Part shown: positions 32,345 through 40,389 of the stretch, one piece after another
Numbering within the stretch: position 1 is the first letter of the stretch
How the letters are laid out: each line of letters begins with the position of its first letter
Assembly (NCBI GenBank): GCA_017557635.1
Contig: JAFYYH010000021.1
Coordinates: 236,363-300,362 of the forward strand
Direction: 5' to 3'
DNA: 64,000 nt
DNA from: Bacteroidaceae bacterium
Lineage (GTDB): Bacteria > Bacteroidota > Bacteroidia > Bacteroidales > Bacteroidaceae
Position numbers and translations under genes: made by a program
The notes under the pieces: generated by a model
The model's input: the letters and a program-made list of their open reading frames with translations, nothing else
Database searches by the model: none
What the model was told of the DNA's origin: nothing

Positions 32345-32761
32345 TTATTCCCATCCTTGAATAAGTGTGAGTCCGCTTTCTGTTGCAACTTTCTCGGCTT
32401 TCTCAAGGTTGGCGGGACGGATGATGAGTACCAGTTTTCCGTCTTTGTGGAATGTGTAGAGGTAGCTGATTGAGCAGCCGCCTGCGGTAAGTGCGTCGAT
32501 CGCATCGGCGAATGAGGCGGTATCGGCCTCAACCTGGATGGCGAGTACCTCATTGAGGTTTACAAGGTGACCCTTGGCTGAGAGAAGCTCGGCAGCCTTC
32601 TTCTGGTTTGAGGTGATAAGGCGCAGGATTCCGTACTCAGTGGTATCGGCTACTGATGCGGCCTGGATCTCTATGTTCTGGTCCTTGAGGGCGGTCAGGA
32701 TGTCACTCAACTTGCCGCGCTGGTTCTCAAGAAATATTGAAATCTGCTTGATGGTCTTCAT
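32345..32761 (-). CDS. Tandem ACT domain protein
   Basis: A 138-residue protein made of two ACT domains: the first starts IKQISIFLENQRGKLSDILT (residues 4-23), the second at about 70 with NEVLAIQVEADTASFADAID. ACT domains bind amino acids and pass the signal to a partner. Small stand-alone versions are regularly found beside phenylacetate-CoA ligase and IorAB genes. It follows paaK by 11 bases. Likely role: sensing an aromatic amino acid and modulating the ligase or oxidoreductase. There is no catalytic domain. Confidence 0.85.
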   Translation of the reverse strand: MKTIKQISIFLENQRGKLSDILTALKDQNIEIQAASVADTTEYGILRLITSNQKKAAELLSAKGHLVNLNEVLAIQVEADTASFADAIDALTAGGCSISYLYTFHKDGKLVLIIRPANLEKAEKVATESGLTLIQGWE

Positions 32762-32772
32762 AATGTCCTTTA

Positions 32773-34074
32773 TTAATGGTTATGACGTAAATCATTTACT
32801 CTCTTGGCCTTGCCGTCTGACTGCGGGATTACGCCTTTGCCTACCAGTTTTACTCTGGGTGTGAGTAGGATCTCATCCTTGAGGCGGCGGGTAATCTCCT
32901 TGGTCAGGTTCTGCAACATGGCAAAATCATCAGTAGCCTGTGCAAGCTCGGCCTCGATGGTCATCTCGTCGTTGTCGCCGATGGTCTCGATGGTGATGAG
33001 GTAATCGCTGGCCAGCTCCGGGAACTGCATCAGGATCTTCTCTATCTGGATAGGATAGATGTTTACGCCCTTGACAATCATCATGTCATCGCTGCGGCCC
33101 TGGAAACGTGCCAGACGTACGTGGGTGCGTCCGCAGGGGCAGTCACCCGGCAGGATGCGGGTAAGATCGCGTGTGCGGTAGCGGAACAGCGGCATGGCCT
33201 CACGGTTCAGTGTGGTCAGAACCAGCTCTCCGAGTTCACCCTCGGGAACGGGCTCCAGGGTAACGGGATCAAGAATCTCAACGATATAGTTGTCTTCCCA
33301 GATGTGCATTCCGTTCTGCTCCTGGCATTCGATAGCTACGCCGGGGCCGCACATCTCACTCATTCCGAAGTTGTTGTATGCCTTGGCACCCCAGATCTCC
33401 TCAATACGCTTGCGCTGTGCCTCTGAGTGGGGCTCGGCGCCGATGATGAGGGTGTGTACTGTGGTGGTGCGGGGATCTATTCCCTCCTCCTCAAAGGCTG
33501 CTGCCAGACGGGTTGCATATGAGGGTATGCAGTGCAGGGCTGTCGTGCCGAAGTCAGTGATGAACTTTACGTGACGCTTGCTGTTACCTGCACCGGCGGG
33601 AACGGTCAGTGCACCCAGACGCTCAGCGGCATACTGTATGCCCAGACCGCCGGTGAACATGCCGTAGCCGGATGTGTTCTGTATGATGTCGGTGTTACGC
33701 AGACCTATGCAGTACATGGAGCGTGCCATGGCATCGGCCCATTCGTCAAGGTCTTTCTGTGAGTGAAGGATTACTGTGGGATTGCCGGTGGTACCGCTTG
33801 ATGAGTGCAGGCGTACAACCTTGTCCAGAGGTATTGACTTGATACCGAAAGGATAGGTGGCACGGAGGTCATTCTTGGTGGTGAAGGGGAATCTCTTGAT
33901 GTCCTCAACTGACTTGATGCTCTCAGGGGTGATACCCAGTTCCTTGAATTTGGGAGCGTAGAACTCGCTGCCCATTGCAATCTCGACGGTTTTCTTGAGA
34001 CGCTCCACCTGCAGCTTCTCAAGCTGTTTGCGGGGCATGGTCTCAATCTCCTCATTCCAGTATTTACCGTTCAT
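32773..34074 (-). CDS. paaK: Phenylacetate-CoA ligase
   Basis: A 433-residue AMP-forming ligase of the PaaK family, which activates phenylacetate or another aryl acid to its CoA thioester. It begins YWNEEIETMPRKQLEKLQ, has the P-loop-like RLHSSSGTTGNPTV, the adenine-site motif NNFGMSEMCGPGVA, TTLNREAMPLFRYRTRD, and the hinge GRSDDMMIVKGVNIYP; the C-terminal PaaK-specific domain follows. The ATG at 34074 was chosen over the longer frame to 34143, since the promoter lies in between. First gene of the seven-gene operon. Confidence 0.92.
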   Translation of the reverse strand: MNGKYWNEEIETMPRKQLEKLQVERLKKTVEIAMGSEFYAPKFKELGITPESIKSVEDIKRFPFTTKNDLRATYPFGIKSIPLDKVVRLHSSSGTTGNPTVILHSQKDLDEWADAMARSMYCIGLRNTDIIQNTSGYGMFTGGLGIQYAAERLGALTVPAGAGNSKRHVKFITDFGTTALHCIPSYATRLAAAFEEEGIDPRTTTVHTLIIGAEPHSEAQRKRIEEIWGAKAYNNFGMSEMCGPGVAIECQEQNGMHIWEDNYIVEILDPVTLEPVPEGELGELVLTTLNREAMPLFRYRTRDLTRILPGDCPCGRTHVRLARFQGRSDDMMIVKGVNIYPIQIEKILMQFPELASDYLITIETIGDNDEMTIEAELAQATDDFAMLQNLTKEITRRLKDEILLTPRVKLVGKGVIPQSDGKAKRVNDLRHNH

Positions 34075-34112
34075 ATTTGTATAATTATGCGTTAATTCGT
34101 TAGTTTGGTTTG

Positions 34113-34143
34113 CAAATTTATAAAATTCGGTTGATTTGTTCAA
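34113..34143 (-). promoter_or_regulatory. Promoter of the paaK-iorAB operon
   Basis: On the minus strand: TTG (34141-34143), exactly 20 bases, then TAAATTTG (34113-34120). The upstream element overlaps the sufE stop codon. The paaK ATG lies about 35 bases downstream. It separates the aryl-acid operon from the housekeeping run upstream. Confidence 0.7.
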
Positions 34144-34556
34144 GCTTTTGAATAAGCTAATGCATAGGTTTTAATCTGTTTAAGCATTGACAGCAATCCG
34201 TTGCTGCGGGTGGGTGACAGATGCTGTGTAAGACCTATGGCATCAATAAAGTGAACATCGCTGGCCAGAATCTCGGCCGGAGTATGGTCTGAGAGAACTC
34301 TGATAAGCAATGCAATCAGGCCTTTTGTAATGATTGCGTCGCTGTCCGCCTCAAAATGGACCAGTCCGTCCTGCATGGTTGCATGCAGCCATACACGACT
34401 CTGACAGCCGTCAATAAGGTTATCCTCGGTCTTGTATGCGGCATCCAGTGCCGGTTGCTCGTTGCCCAGATCTATGATCATCTGGTATTTGTCCATCCAG
34501 TCGTCAAAGGCGCTGAACTCTTCTATAACCTCTTCCTGAAGTTCCTCAATCGTCAT
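34140..34556 (-). CDS. sufE: SufE-family cysteine desulfuration protein
   Basis: A 138-residue SufE, which takes persulfide sulfur from a cysteine desulfurase and passes it to the Fe-S assembly scaffold. The acceptor Cys51 lies in DGCQSRVW. Full family length. No sufS or sufBCD is next to it. It overlaps the M28 peptidase gene by 4 bases and is the last gene of the run that starts at the nucleoside kinase. That run also includes ispG, which makes an Fe-S enzyme. Confidence 0.92.
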   Translation of the reverse strand: MTIEELQEEVIEEFSAFDDWMDKYQMIIDLGNEQPALDAAYKTEDNLIDGCQSRVWLHATMQDGLVHFEADSDAIITKGLIALLIRVLSDHTPAEILASDVHFIDAIGLTQHLSPTRSNGLLSMLKQIKTYALAYSKA

Positions 34557-35539
34557 GGTTTTTCGTTGTAAATGACCTGGATGAGCGTCTTACCGACGGC
34601 TTCCAGGACTTTTTTGTCGATATTGTCTATGTTGTCATGTGTAGTGTGCCAGGTTGGTCCGAAACTGCTTTCCATGCAGTTGGGCAGGTAAGGCACGATA
34701 TCTATGGCGGGAATCTTTGCCATGGTGTTGATGTAGTAGTGGTCATCGGTTACATAGCCGCCGTTCACGGGCGGGAAGATTGAACCGAAGCCGAGCTTGC
34801 CGGCTGCGCTCCAAACCTTCTCAACTATGGGTCTGCCGTATTTGATGGAGTATCCCTCGCGGCAGAATACCGCACCCTTGCCGCCTACCATGTCAAGCAG
34901 GATGGCATAGCGTGCACGATAACCCTCTACGTGGGGGTGTTTGGCCCAGTACTGTGTACCCAGACCCCACCATTTCTCGGAATCATTGCCTTGGTAGGTT
35001 TCACCGGGTCCCCAGTCCTCGGCATCCAGGAATATGCAGTCGACACCTATCTCCGGTGCCTGTTTCTGCATCTGGCGTGCTATTTCAAGTATTACTCCTA
35101 CACCGCTTGCACCGTCATTTGCCGCATCTACAGGTTTCATCCAGTTGGCCGGATCGGGATCGTTATCGGCCCAGGGACGGCTGTCCCAGTGTGAGCAGAG
35201 TATGATGCGTGTGGGCTGTCCGACATTGAAACTGCCTATGATGTTCTGGCATTTCAGGGTGTTGCCGTCAAAGGTCTTGGCGTCAAATTCCTGAAAGTAT
35301 ACCTTATCGGCTCCGAAAGATGACAACTTGGCGCCAAGCCAGATTCCGCAGTCATCATGTGCCTTGGTGTTGGGTACACGCGGTCCGAAATCGGTCTGTG
35401 CCTTTATGTAGTTGTATGCGCTGTCGGCGCAGAACTGCGGTGTCTCAACTGTGGCGGTAGAGGTTGCGGTGTTTGCTTTCCTTCCTCCGCAGGAGAGAGC
35501 CATGAACAGCACTGTCAGTATAATGGCGGAATTTTTCAT
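34553..35539 (-). CDS. M28-family lipoprotein, glutaminyl cyclase-like
   Basis: A 328-residue lipoprotein (signal ending MALSCGG) with one M28 zinc-hydrolase domain. The metal ligands appear as His in CSHWDSRPWAD, Asp in DAANDGASG, Glu in DAEDWG, Asp in LLDMVGG and His in TTHDNID. The sequence FGPRVPNTKAH near the start of the domain and the overall length are as in bacterial glutaminyl-peptide cyclotransferases of the animal type, which cyclise N-terminal glutamine; an aminopeptidase cannot be excluded. Only one base separates it from cysS. Confidence 0.87.
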   Translation of the reverse strand: MKNSAIILTVLFMALSCGGRKANTATSTATVETPQFCADSAYNYIKAQTDFGPRVPNTKAHDDCGIWLGAKLSSFGADKVYFQEFDAKTFDGNTLKCQNIIGSFNVGQPTRIILCSHWDSRPWADNDPDPANWMKPVDAANDGASGVGVILEIARQMQKQAPEIGVDCIFLDAEDWGPGETYQGNDSEKWWGLGTQYWAKHPHVEGYRARYAILLDMVGGKGAVFCREGYSIKYGRPIVEKVWSAAGKLGFGSIFPPVNGGYVTDDHYYINTMAKIPAIDIVPYLPNCMESSFGPTWHTTHDNIDNIDKKVLEAVGKTLIQVIYNEKP

Positions 35540-35540
35540 T

Positions 35541-37016
35541 TTAGCGGTTAAGTTTCCAGGTTGCGCCGTCCTTGGTATCCTTTATCTCGAATCCCAGAGC
35601 GGTTAACTCGTTGCGTATCTTGTCACTTGTAGCCCAGTCCTTGTTGGCCTTGGCGATTGCGCGCTGTTCCAGAAGCATATCGACCACCTTGCCGAATGCC
35701 TCTTCCCGACCGGATCCGCCACCTTCTTCGGCCTTGATTCCAAGAATGTCGAAGAGGAATGTATCGAACAGGGACTTGAGTTCAGCGACATCAGATGCAG
35801 TAAGTTTGGCGTTGCCGTCGACTGCCTGGTTGATAACCTTGGCGGCGTCGAACAGGTGGCTGATTACGATAGGCGTGTTCAGGTCATCATCCATGGCCTC
35901 GTAGCACTTGCCCTTGAATTCGCTTACGCTTACCGAGCTTTCGGCAGAGGGCTGTATGCGGCCGATGGCGTTGTAGGCCTCCATCAGACGTGACATGGCC
36001 TTCTCGGCTGCCTGAAGGGCGTCGTTGCTGAAGTCTACTGTGCCGCGATAGTGGGCCATCAGTATGAAGAAGCGGATGGTCATGGGGCTGTAGGCCTGTT
36101 TCAGGTTGGGGTTCTGACCGGTAAAGAACTCGTTCAGAGTGATGAAGTTACCCAGTGACTTACCCATCTTCTGTCCGTTGATGGTGATCATGTTGTTGTG
36201 CATCCAGTAGTGTACTATGTCATGACCCTGGCTGGCAACGGCCTGTGCAATCTCGCACTCGTGGTGGGGGAATATCAGGTCCATGCCGCCTCCGTGTATG
36301 TCAAAGCGCTCACCCAGGTACTTGCGGCCCATGGCGGTGCACTCGCAGTGCCATCCGGGGAATCCGTTGCTCCAGGGTGAAGGCCAGCGCATGATGTGCT
36401 CGGGCTGGGCTTTCTTCCAGAGTGCAAAGTCAGCGGGGTTGTGTTTCTCCTCCTGACCGTCAAGTTCACGGGTTGTATTGAGTACGTCATCCAGGTTGCG
36501 GCCTGAAAGTATGCCGTAGTGATGATCCTTGTTGTATTTGTTCACGTCAAAGTAGATACTGCCCTGGCTCTCGTATGCGTAGCCGTTGTCCAGTATCTGC
36601 TTAACAAGTTCTATCTGCTCAATGATATGGCCCGATGCGTGCGGCTCGATGCTTGGCGGCAGTACGTTAAGCATCTCCATTGCCTTATGGTAACGCAGGG
36701 TATAGTACTGAACCACCTCCATGGGCTCAAGCTGCTCCAGACGTGCCTTCTTTGCAATCTTGTCCTCACCTTCATCGGCATCATGTTCCAGATGGCCTAC
36801 GTCGGTGATGTTGCGTACGTAGCGCACTTTGTAACCTAAGTGCTGCAGGTAGCGGAAAAGGATATCGAAGGTGATGGCGGGACGTGCATGACCCAGATGC
36901 GGATCACCGTATACTGTGGGACCGCACACATACATACCTACGTGCGGCGGGTTCAGGGCTTCAAACAGCTCTTTTTTTCTGGTAAGAGTGTTGTAGATTG
37001 TCAGTTTGTTTTCCAT
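35541..37016 (-). CDS. cysS: Cysteinyl-tRNA synthetase
   Basis: A 491-residue class I synthetase that charges tRNA-Cys. The HIGH motif appears as HLGHAR, the zinc-binding Cys in YVCGPTVY and [10 protein letters not shown] with HHECE, and the KMSKS motif as KMGKSLGN. The ATG at 37016 follows the ispG stop by one base; an in-frame ATG at 37040 overlapping ispG is possible but adds only a basic, Gln-rich octapeptide. Normal length. Confidence 0.95.
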   Translation of the reverse strand: MENKLTIYNTLTRKKELFEALNPPHVGMYVCGPTVYGDPHLGHARPAITFDILFRYLQHLGYKVRYVRNITDVGHLEHDADEGEDKIAKKARLEQLEPMEVVQYYTLRYHKAMEMLNVLPPSIEPHASGHIIEQIELVKQILDNGYAYESQGSIYFDVNKYNKDHHYGILSGRNLDDVLNTTRELDGQEEKHNPADFALWKKAQPEHIMRWPSPWSNGFPGWHCECTAMGRKYLGERFDIHGGGMDLIFPHHECEIAQAVASQGHDIVHYWMHNNMITINGQKMGKSLGNFITLNEFFTGQNPNLKQAYSPMTIRFFILMAHYRGTVDFSNDALQAAEKAMSRLMEAYNAIGRIQPSAESSVSVSEFKGKCYEAMDDDLNTPIVISHLFDAAKVINQAVDGNAKLTASDVAELKSLFDTFLFDILGIKAEEGGGSGREEAFGKVVDMLLEQRAIAKANKDWATSDKIRNELTALGFEIKDTKDGATWKLNR

Positions 37017-37017
37017 A

Positions 37018-38394
37018 TTATCTTTTTGTTGTTTCTTCAATCAGTTGCAGGAGTCTGTCAACGGCATTCTCCTCAGGGATATTTTTCTCTATGCACTCCT
37101 TGCCGCGATAGAGGCTTATCTTTCCGCGGCCTGCGCCTACGTAGCCGAAATCGGCATCGGCCATCTCACCCGGTCCGTTCACGATACAGCCCATGATGGC
37201 TATCTTGACGCCTTTAAGGTGGCCTGTGGCGGCTTTTATGCGTGCTATTGTCTCTTCAAGATTGTAAAGTGTCCGTCCGCAGCCCGGACAGGAAATGTAT
37301 TCCGGTTTGCTGAAACGGATGCGTGCTCCCTGCAGTATGGCCTCCTCGGTGGATTTGATCTGAGCGGCGGTCATATTGGGGTTGCTGAGTTTCAGGTCAC
37401 CGGCCTTGCCGTCAATGAGCAGTGCGCCGGCGTCCATGGCGGCATGTAACTGGAAATCCTCGAGCGAAGAGTCGTCGTACGACAAATACAGCACGCCATT
37501 CTCAATTACGGCCGATGCACGCACCTGTGCGCTGACTGCTGCATAGTCAACGAGTTTACGAGCTACAGGTATCTCACGCTCGGGAGCCTCGGACAGGGAG
37601 ACGCGTATGGTGTCGCCGATGCCCTCGGCCAGAAGTGCGCCTATGCCGATGGCGCTTTTGATGCGTCCGTCCTCACCCTCACCGGCCTCGGTCACGCCCA
37701 GATGAATGGGGAATGCCATGCCCTCGCGGTCCATCTCATTGACCAGCAGACGTACGGTCTCGATCATGACAACCGTGTTGCTGGCCTTGATGGATATGAC
37801 TACATTCATGAAGTTCTGCTCCACGCAGATGCGCAGGAACTCCATGCAACTCTCCACCATGCCGGCAGGTGTATTGCCGTAGCGGCTCATGATACGGTCG
37901 GAGAGCGATCCGTGGTTTACGCCTATGCGTATGGCGGTGCCGTGTTCACGGCAAATATTCAGGAACGGGATGAAACGGTCGCGTATGCGTTCAATCTCCT
38001 GAGCATACTCCTGATCGGTGTACTCCAGATGCTTGAACGTGCGTGCAGGATCCACATAGTTGCCCGGGTTGATGCGCACCTTCTCCACATAACGGGCGGC
38101 CACATCGGCCACGGCGGGATTGAAGTGGACATCGGCCACAAGCGGGGTGTCATAGCCGCGTGCAGTCAGACCCTCGCGGATAAGGCGCATGTTCTCGGCC
38201 TCACGCGTGCCCTGGGTGGTCATGCGCACCAGTTCGCCGCCGGCCTGGATGATACGGATTGCCTGCTCAATGCAGCCCTCGGTATCCATGGTGGCGGTGG
38301 TGGTCATGGACTGCAGGCGTATGGGATTGTCGCCGCCTATGGCGGTACTGCCCACACGGACGCTTATGGTTTTCCTGCGGTTGTAAACGGCCAT
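37018..38394 (-). CDS. ispG: 4-hydroxy-3-methylbut-2-enyl diphosphate synthase, short-insert form
   Basis: A 458-residue [4Fe-4S] enzyme of the MEP isoprenoid pathway. The N-terminal TIM barrel spans about 1-290 ([25 protein letters not shown]). The C-terminal cluster domain has CPGC (369-372) and GCIVNGPGE with Cys403. Between them, about 291-360 is extra compared with the 372-residue E. coli protein. Bacteroidetes and plants usually have a whole insert domain of some 250 residues and a protein of about 600. Only its last part ([14 protein letters not shown] to [15 protein letters not shown]) remains here. Two bases separate the gene from purE. Confidence 0.93.
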   Translation of the reverse strand: MAVYNRRKTISVRVGSTAIGGDNPIRLQSMTTTATMDTEGCIEQAIRIIQAGGELVRMTTQGTREAENMRLIREGLTARGYDTPLVADVHFNPAVADVAARYVEKVRINPGNYVDPARTFKHLEYTDQEYAQEIERIRDRFIPFLNICREHGTAIRIGVNHGSLSDRIMSRYGNTPAGMVESCMEFLRICVEQNFMNVVISIKASNTVVMIETVRLLVNEMDREGMAFPIHLGVTEAGEGEDGRIKSAIGIGALLAEGIGDTIRVSLSEAPEREIPVARKLVDYAAVSAQVRASAVIENGVLYLSYDDSSLEDFQLHAAMDAGALLIDGKAGDLKLSNPNMTAAQIKSTEEAILQGARIRFSKPEYISCPGCGRTLYNLEETIARIKAATGHLKGVKIAIMGCIVNGPGEMADADFGYVGAGRGKISLYRGKECIEKNIPEENAVDRLLQLIEETTKR

Positions 38395-38396
38395 TA

Positions 38397-38903
38397 TCAG
38401 TTGGTCTTGTAGTTGTATTTTACCTGACTCAGTTCGGCGTTGGCCTTCTCGATCTTATCCTTGAGACCCTCCTTGTGGGCGGCCAGACGTGCTGCCAGTT
38501 CAGTGTCGGCTACGGCCAGGATCTGTGCGGCCAGGATGGCTGCGTTCTGTGCGCCGTTGACGCCTACGGTTGCCACGGGTATTCCGGGGGGCATCTGGAT
38601 GATTGAGAGCATGGCGTCCAGACCGTCAAGCATTCCCTTGATGGGTACGCCGATGACTGGAACGTTGGTGTTGGCTGCAATCACACCGGGCAGAGCGGCT
38701 GCCATGCCGGCTGCTGCGATGATGACCTTGATGCCGCGTGCCTGTGCACCCTTGGCAAACTCCTCAACGGCTGCAGGTGTGCGGTGAGCGGATAATGCGT
38801 TCATCTCAAACGGGACCTGGATGCTGTCCAGGAAGGCTGCTGCCTTCTCCATAACGGGCAGATCGGATGTGCTGCCCATAATAATGCTAACTACTGGTTT
38901 CAT
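38397..38903 (-). CDS. purE: N5-carboxyaminoimidazole ribonucleotide mutase
   Basis: A 168-residue class I PurE, which moves the carboxyl group from N5-CAIR to give CAIR in purine synthesis. The phosphate-binding motif MGSTSDLPVM lies at the start, followed by SAHRTP and AAAGMAAALPGV. The ATG at 38903 replaces a TTG three codons upstream. The start is preceded by three tandem AATTGAG units in place of a clear ribosome-binding site. No purK is adjacent. Confidence 0.95.
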   Translation of the reverse strand: MKPVVSIIMGSTSDLPVMEKAAAFLDSIQVPFEMNALSAHRTPAAVEEFAKGAQARGIKVIIAAAGMAAALPGVIAANTNVPVIGVPIKGMLDGLDAMLSIIQMPPGIPVATVGVNGAQNAAILAAQILAVADTELAARLAAHKEGLKDKIEKANAELSQVKYNYKTN

Positions 38904-38907
38904 ATAT

Positions 38908-38928
38908 CTCAATTCTCAATTCTCAATT
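38908..38928 (-). repeat. Heptanucleotide tandem repeat before purE
   Basis: Three perfect copies of AATTGAG (read on the minus strand) fill the 19-base gap between rpoN and purE, reaching to within a few bases of the purE ATG. The same heptamer is repeated before the esterase gene at 62476. Confidence 0.85.
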
Positions 38929-40383
38929 CTTTCTCATTCGTGCCACCGGTATGCCAATCTGCTCGCGGTACTTGGCCACCGTACGGCGTGCCACCTTGAA
39001 GCCGCGCTCGGCAAGCATATCAGACAACTGCTCATCAGTGAGCGGGTTGCTGTGGTCCTCGGCATCGGTAGCCTCACGCAGTATGCGGTGTATCTCCTTG
39101 ACCGATACCTCCTCGCCGCTCTCCGTCTTGACTCCGTCGGTAAAGAAAGCCTTGAGCGGGAAGGTGCCGAACGGGGTCTGCACATACTTGCCGCTGGTTA
39201 CGCGTGATATGGTTGATATGTCATATCCGGTCTTCTCGGCCACATCCTTCAGGATCATGGGCTTGAGAAGTGTCTCGTCGCCTTCCTGGAAGAAGGGGCG
39301 CTGCAGGTCTATGATGGCCTGCATGGTGCGGGTCATGGTCTGCTCGCGCTGTTTGAGAGCCTGTATGAATCCGCGGGCCGAATCCAGTTTGCTCTTGATA
39401 TAGACGGCGGCGGCCTTCTGGCTGCTGGTGCCCTCCTTTATCTGGTTCTCCAGCATGTCGGAGTACTCGCGGCTCACGTGCAGTTGGGGGATGTTGCCGT
39501 TATTCAGCGTGAACCTTATCTCCTCGTCGTAGTTGTCAAGCAGGAAATCCGGTATGATGTGCTGGCGGCTGTGTCCCACCGTCTCGCCCAGGGAACTGCC
39601 CGGACGCGGATTGAGTTTTACTAGTTCTGCAATCACGGCGTCGGTCTGCTCCTTGCTCAGTTCCAGGCGGGCCGCTATCTTGTCCCAGCGTTTGTGGGTG
39701 AACTCATCGAACATGGTGCTTATGATACGCTCCTGGAGTTCCTTGCTCTCAGAATCCGGCTTGCGGCGTATCTGAATCAGAAGGCACTCCTGCAGATTAC
39801 GTGCGCCTATGCCGGCGGGGTCAAACTCCTGGATCACCTTGAGAACCTGCTCAATCTCATCAGTTGATGCATCGGTGTCGTGATAGAACGCCAGGTCATC
39901 AGATATGGCCTGCAGATCCTTGTCCAGAATACCGTCATTGTCAATTGAGCCTATGATATAGAGCGCAATCTTCATCTGACGCGGGGTCAGATCCTGCTCA
40001 CGCAGCTGCTCATACAGTATGTCGTAAAACGAGCGTGTATCGGCCAGCGGGATATCGGCAACGGGGCCGCCTCCTCCCTGTCCGCGCTCATACCAGTCAT
40101 CATCATCGTCACCCCAGTCATCACGGTTGTCAGAGGATGACTCGTAATCCTCATTTCCGTACTCCAGGTCATCATCCTGTACAGCCTCATCATTGTCATT
40201 GGCCGATGATTCCGCGGGACCGTCCTCAAGGGCGGGATTATCGCCCAGTTCGGCACGCACATGCTCCTCAAGCTCCAGGGTAGAAAGAGCAAGCAGACGG
40301 GCCTCCAGCACCTGTTGGGGTGACAGGGTCTGAATCTGCGTCTGCGTCTGGACCTGGGTCTGTATGTTGCTTAAACCGGGCAT
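38923..40383 (-). CDS. rpoN: RNA polymerase sigma-54 factor
   Basis: A 486-residue sigma-54. Region I is Gln-rich (QTQVQTQTQIQTLSPQQV, then LLALSTLELEEHV), followed by an acidic linker (about 45-105, many D/E and a YERGQGGGG stretch), the core-binding region (LADTRSFYDILYEQL), the DNA crosslink/HTH region (ISTISRVTSGKYVQTPFGTFPLKAFF) and the RpoN box ARRTVAKYRE near the C-terminus. It needs enhancer-binding activators, none of which is in this window. Placed 6 bases after the nucleoside kinase. Confidence 0.95.
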   Translation of the reverse strand: MPGLSNIQTQVQTQTQIQTLSPQQVLEARLLALSTLELEEHVRAELGDNPALEDGPAESSANDNDEAVQDDDLEYGNEDYESSSDNRDDWGDDDDDWYERGQGGGGPVADIPLADTRSFYDILYEQLREQDLTPRQMKIALYIIGSIDNDGILDKDLQAISDDLAFYHDTDASTDEIEQVLKVIQEFDPAGIGARNLQECLLIQIRRKPDSESKELQERIISTMFDEFTHKRWDKIAARLELSKEQTDAVIAELVKLNPRPGSSLGETVGHSRQHIIPDFLLDNYDEEIRFTLNNGNIPQLHVSREYSDMLENQIKEGTSSQKAAAVYIKSKLDSARGFIQALKQREQTMTRTMQAIIDLQRPFFQEGDETLLKPMILKDVAEKTGYDISTISRVTSGKYVQTPFGTFPLKAFFTDGVKTESGEEVSVKEIHRILREATDAEDHSNPLTDEQLSDMLAERGFKVARRTVAKYREQIGIPVARMRKN

Positions 40384-40389
40384 CTGGAA

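Noticed and set aside
32773..34143. Complete aerobic phenylacetate degradation (paa) cluster
   Set aside because: There is no paaABCDE monooxygenase, paaG or paaZ; paaK is associated with iorAB instead.
37702..38412. 236-codon open frame on the plus strand opposite ispG
   Set aside because: It lies wholly opposite a conserved gene, shows no family match, and is explained by the codon bias of ispG.
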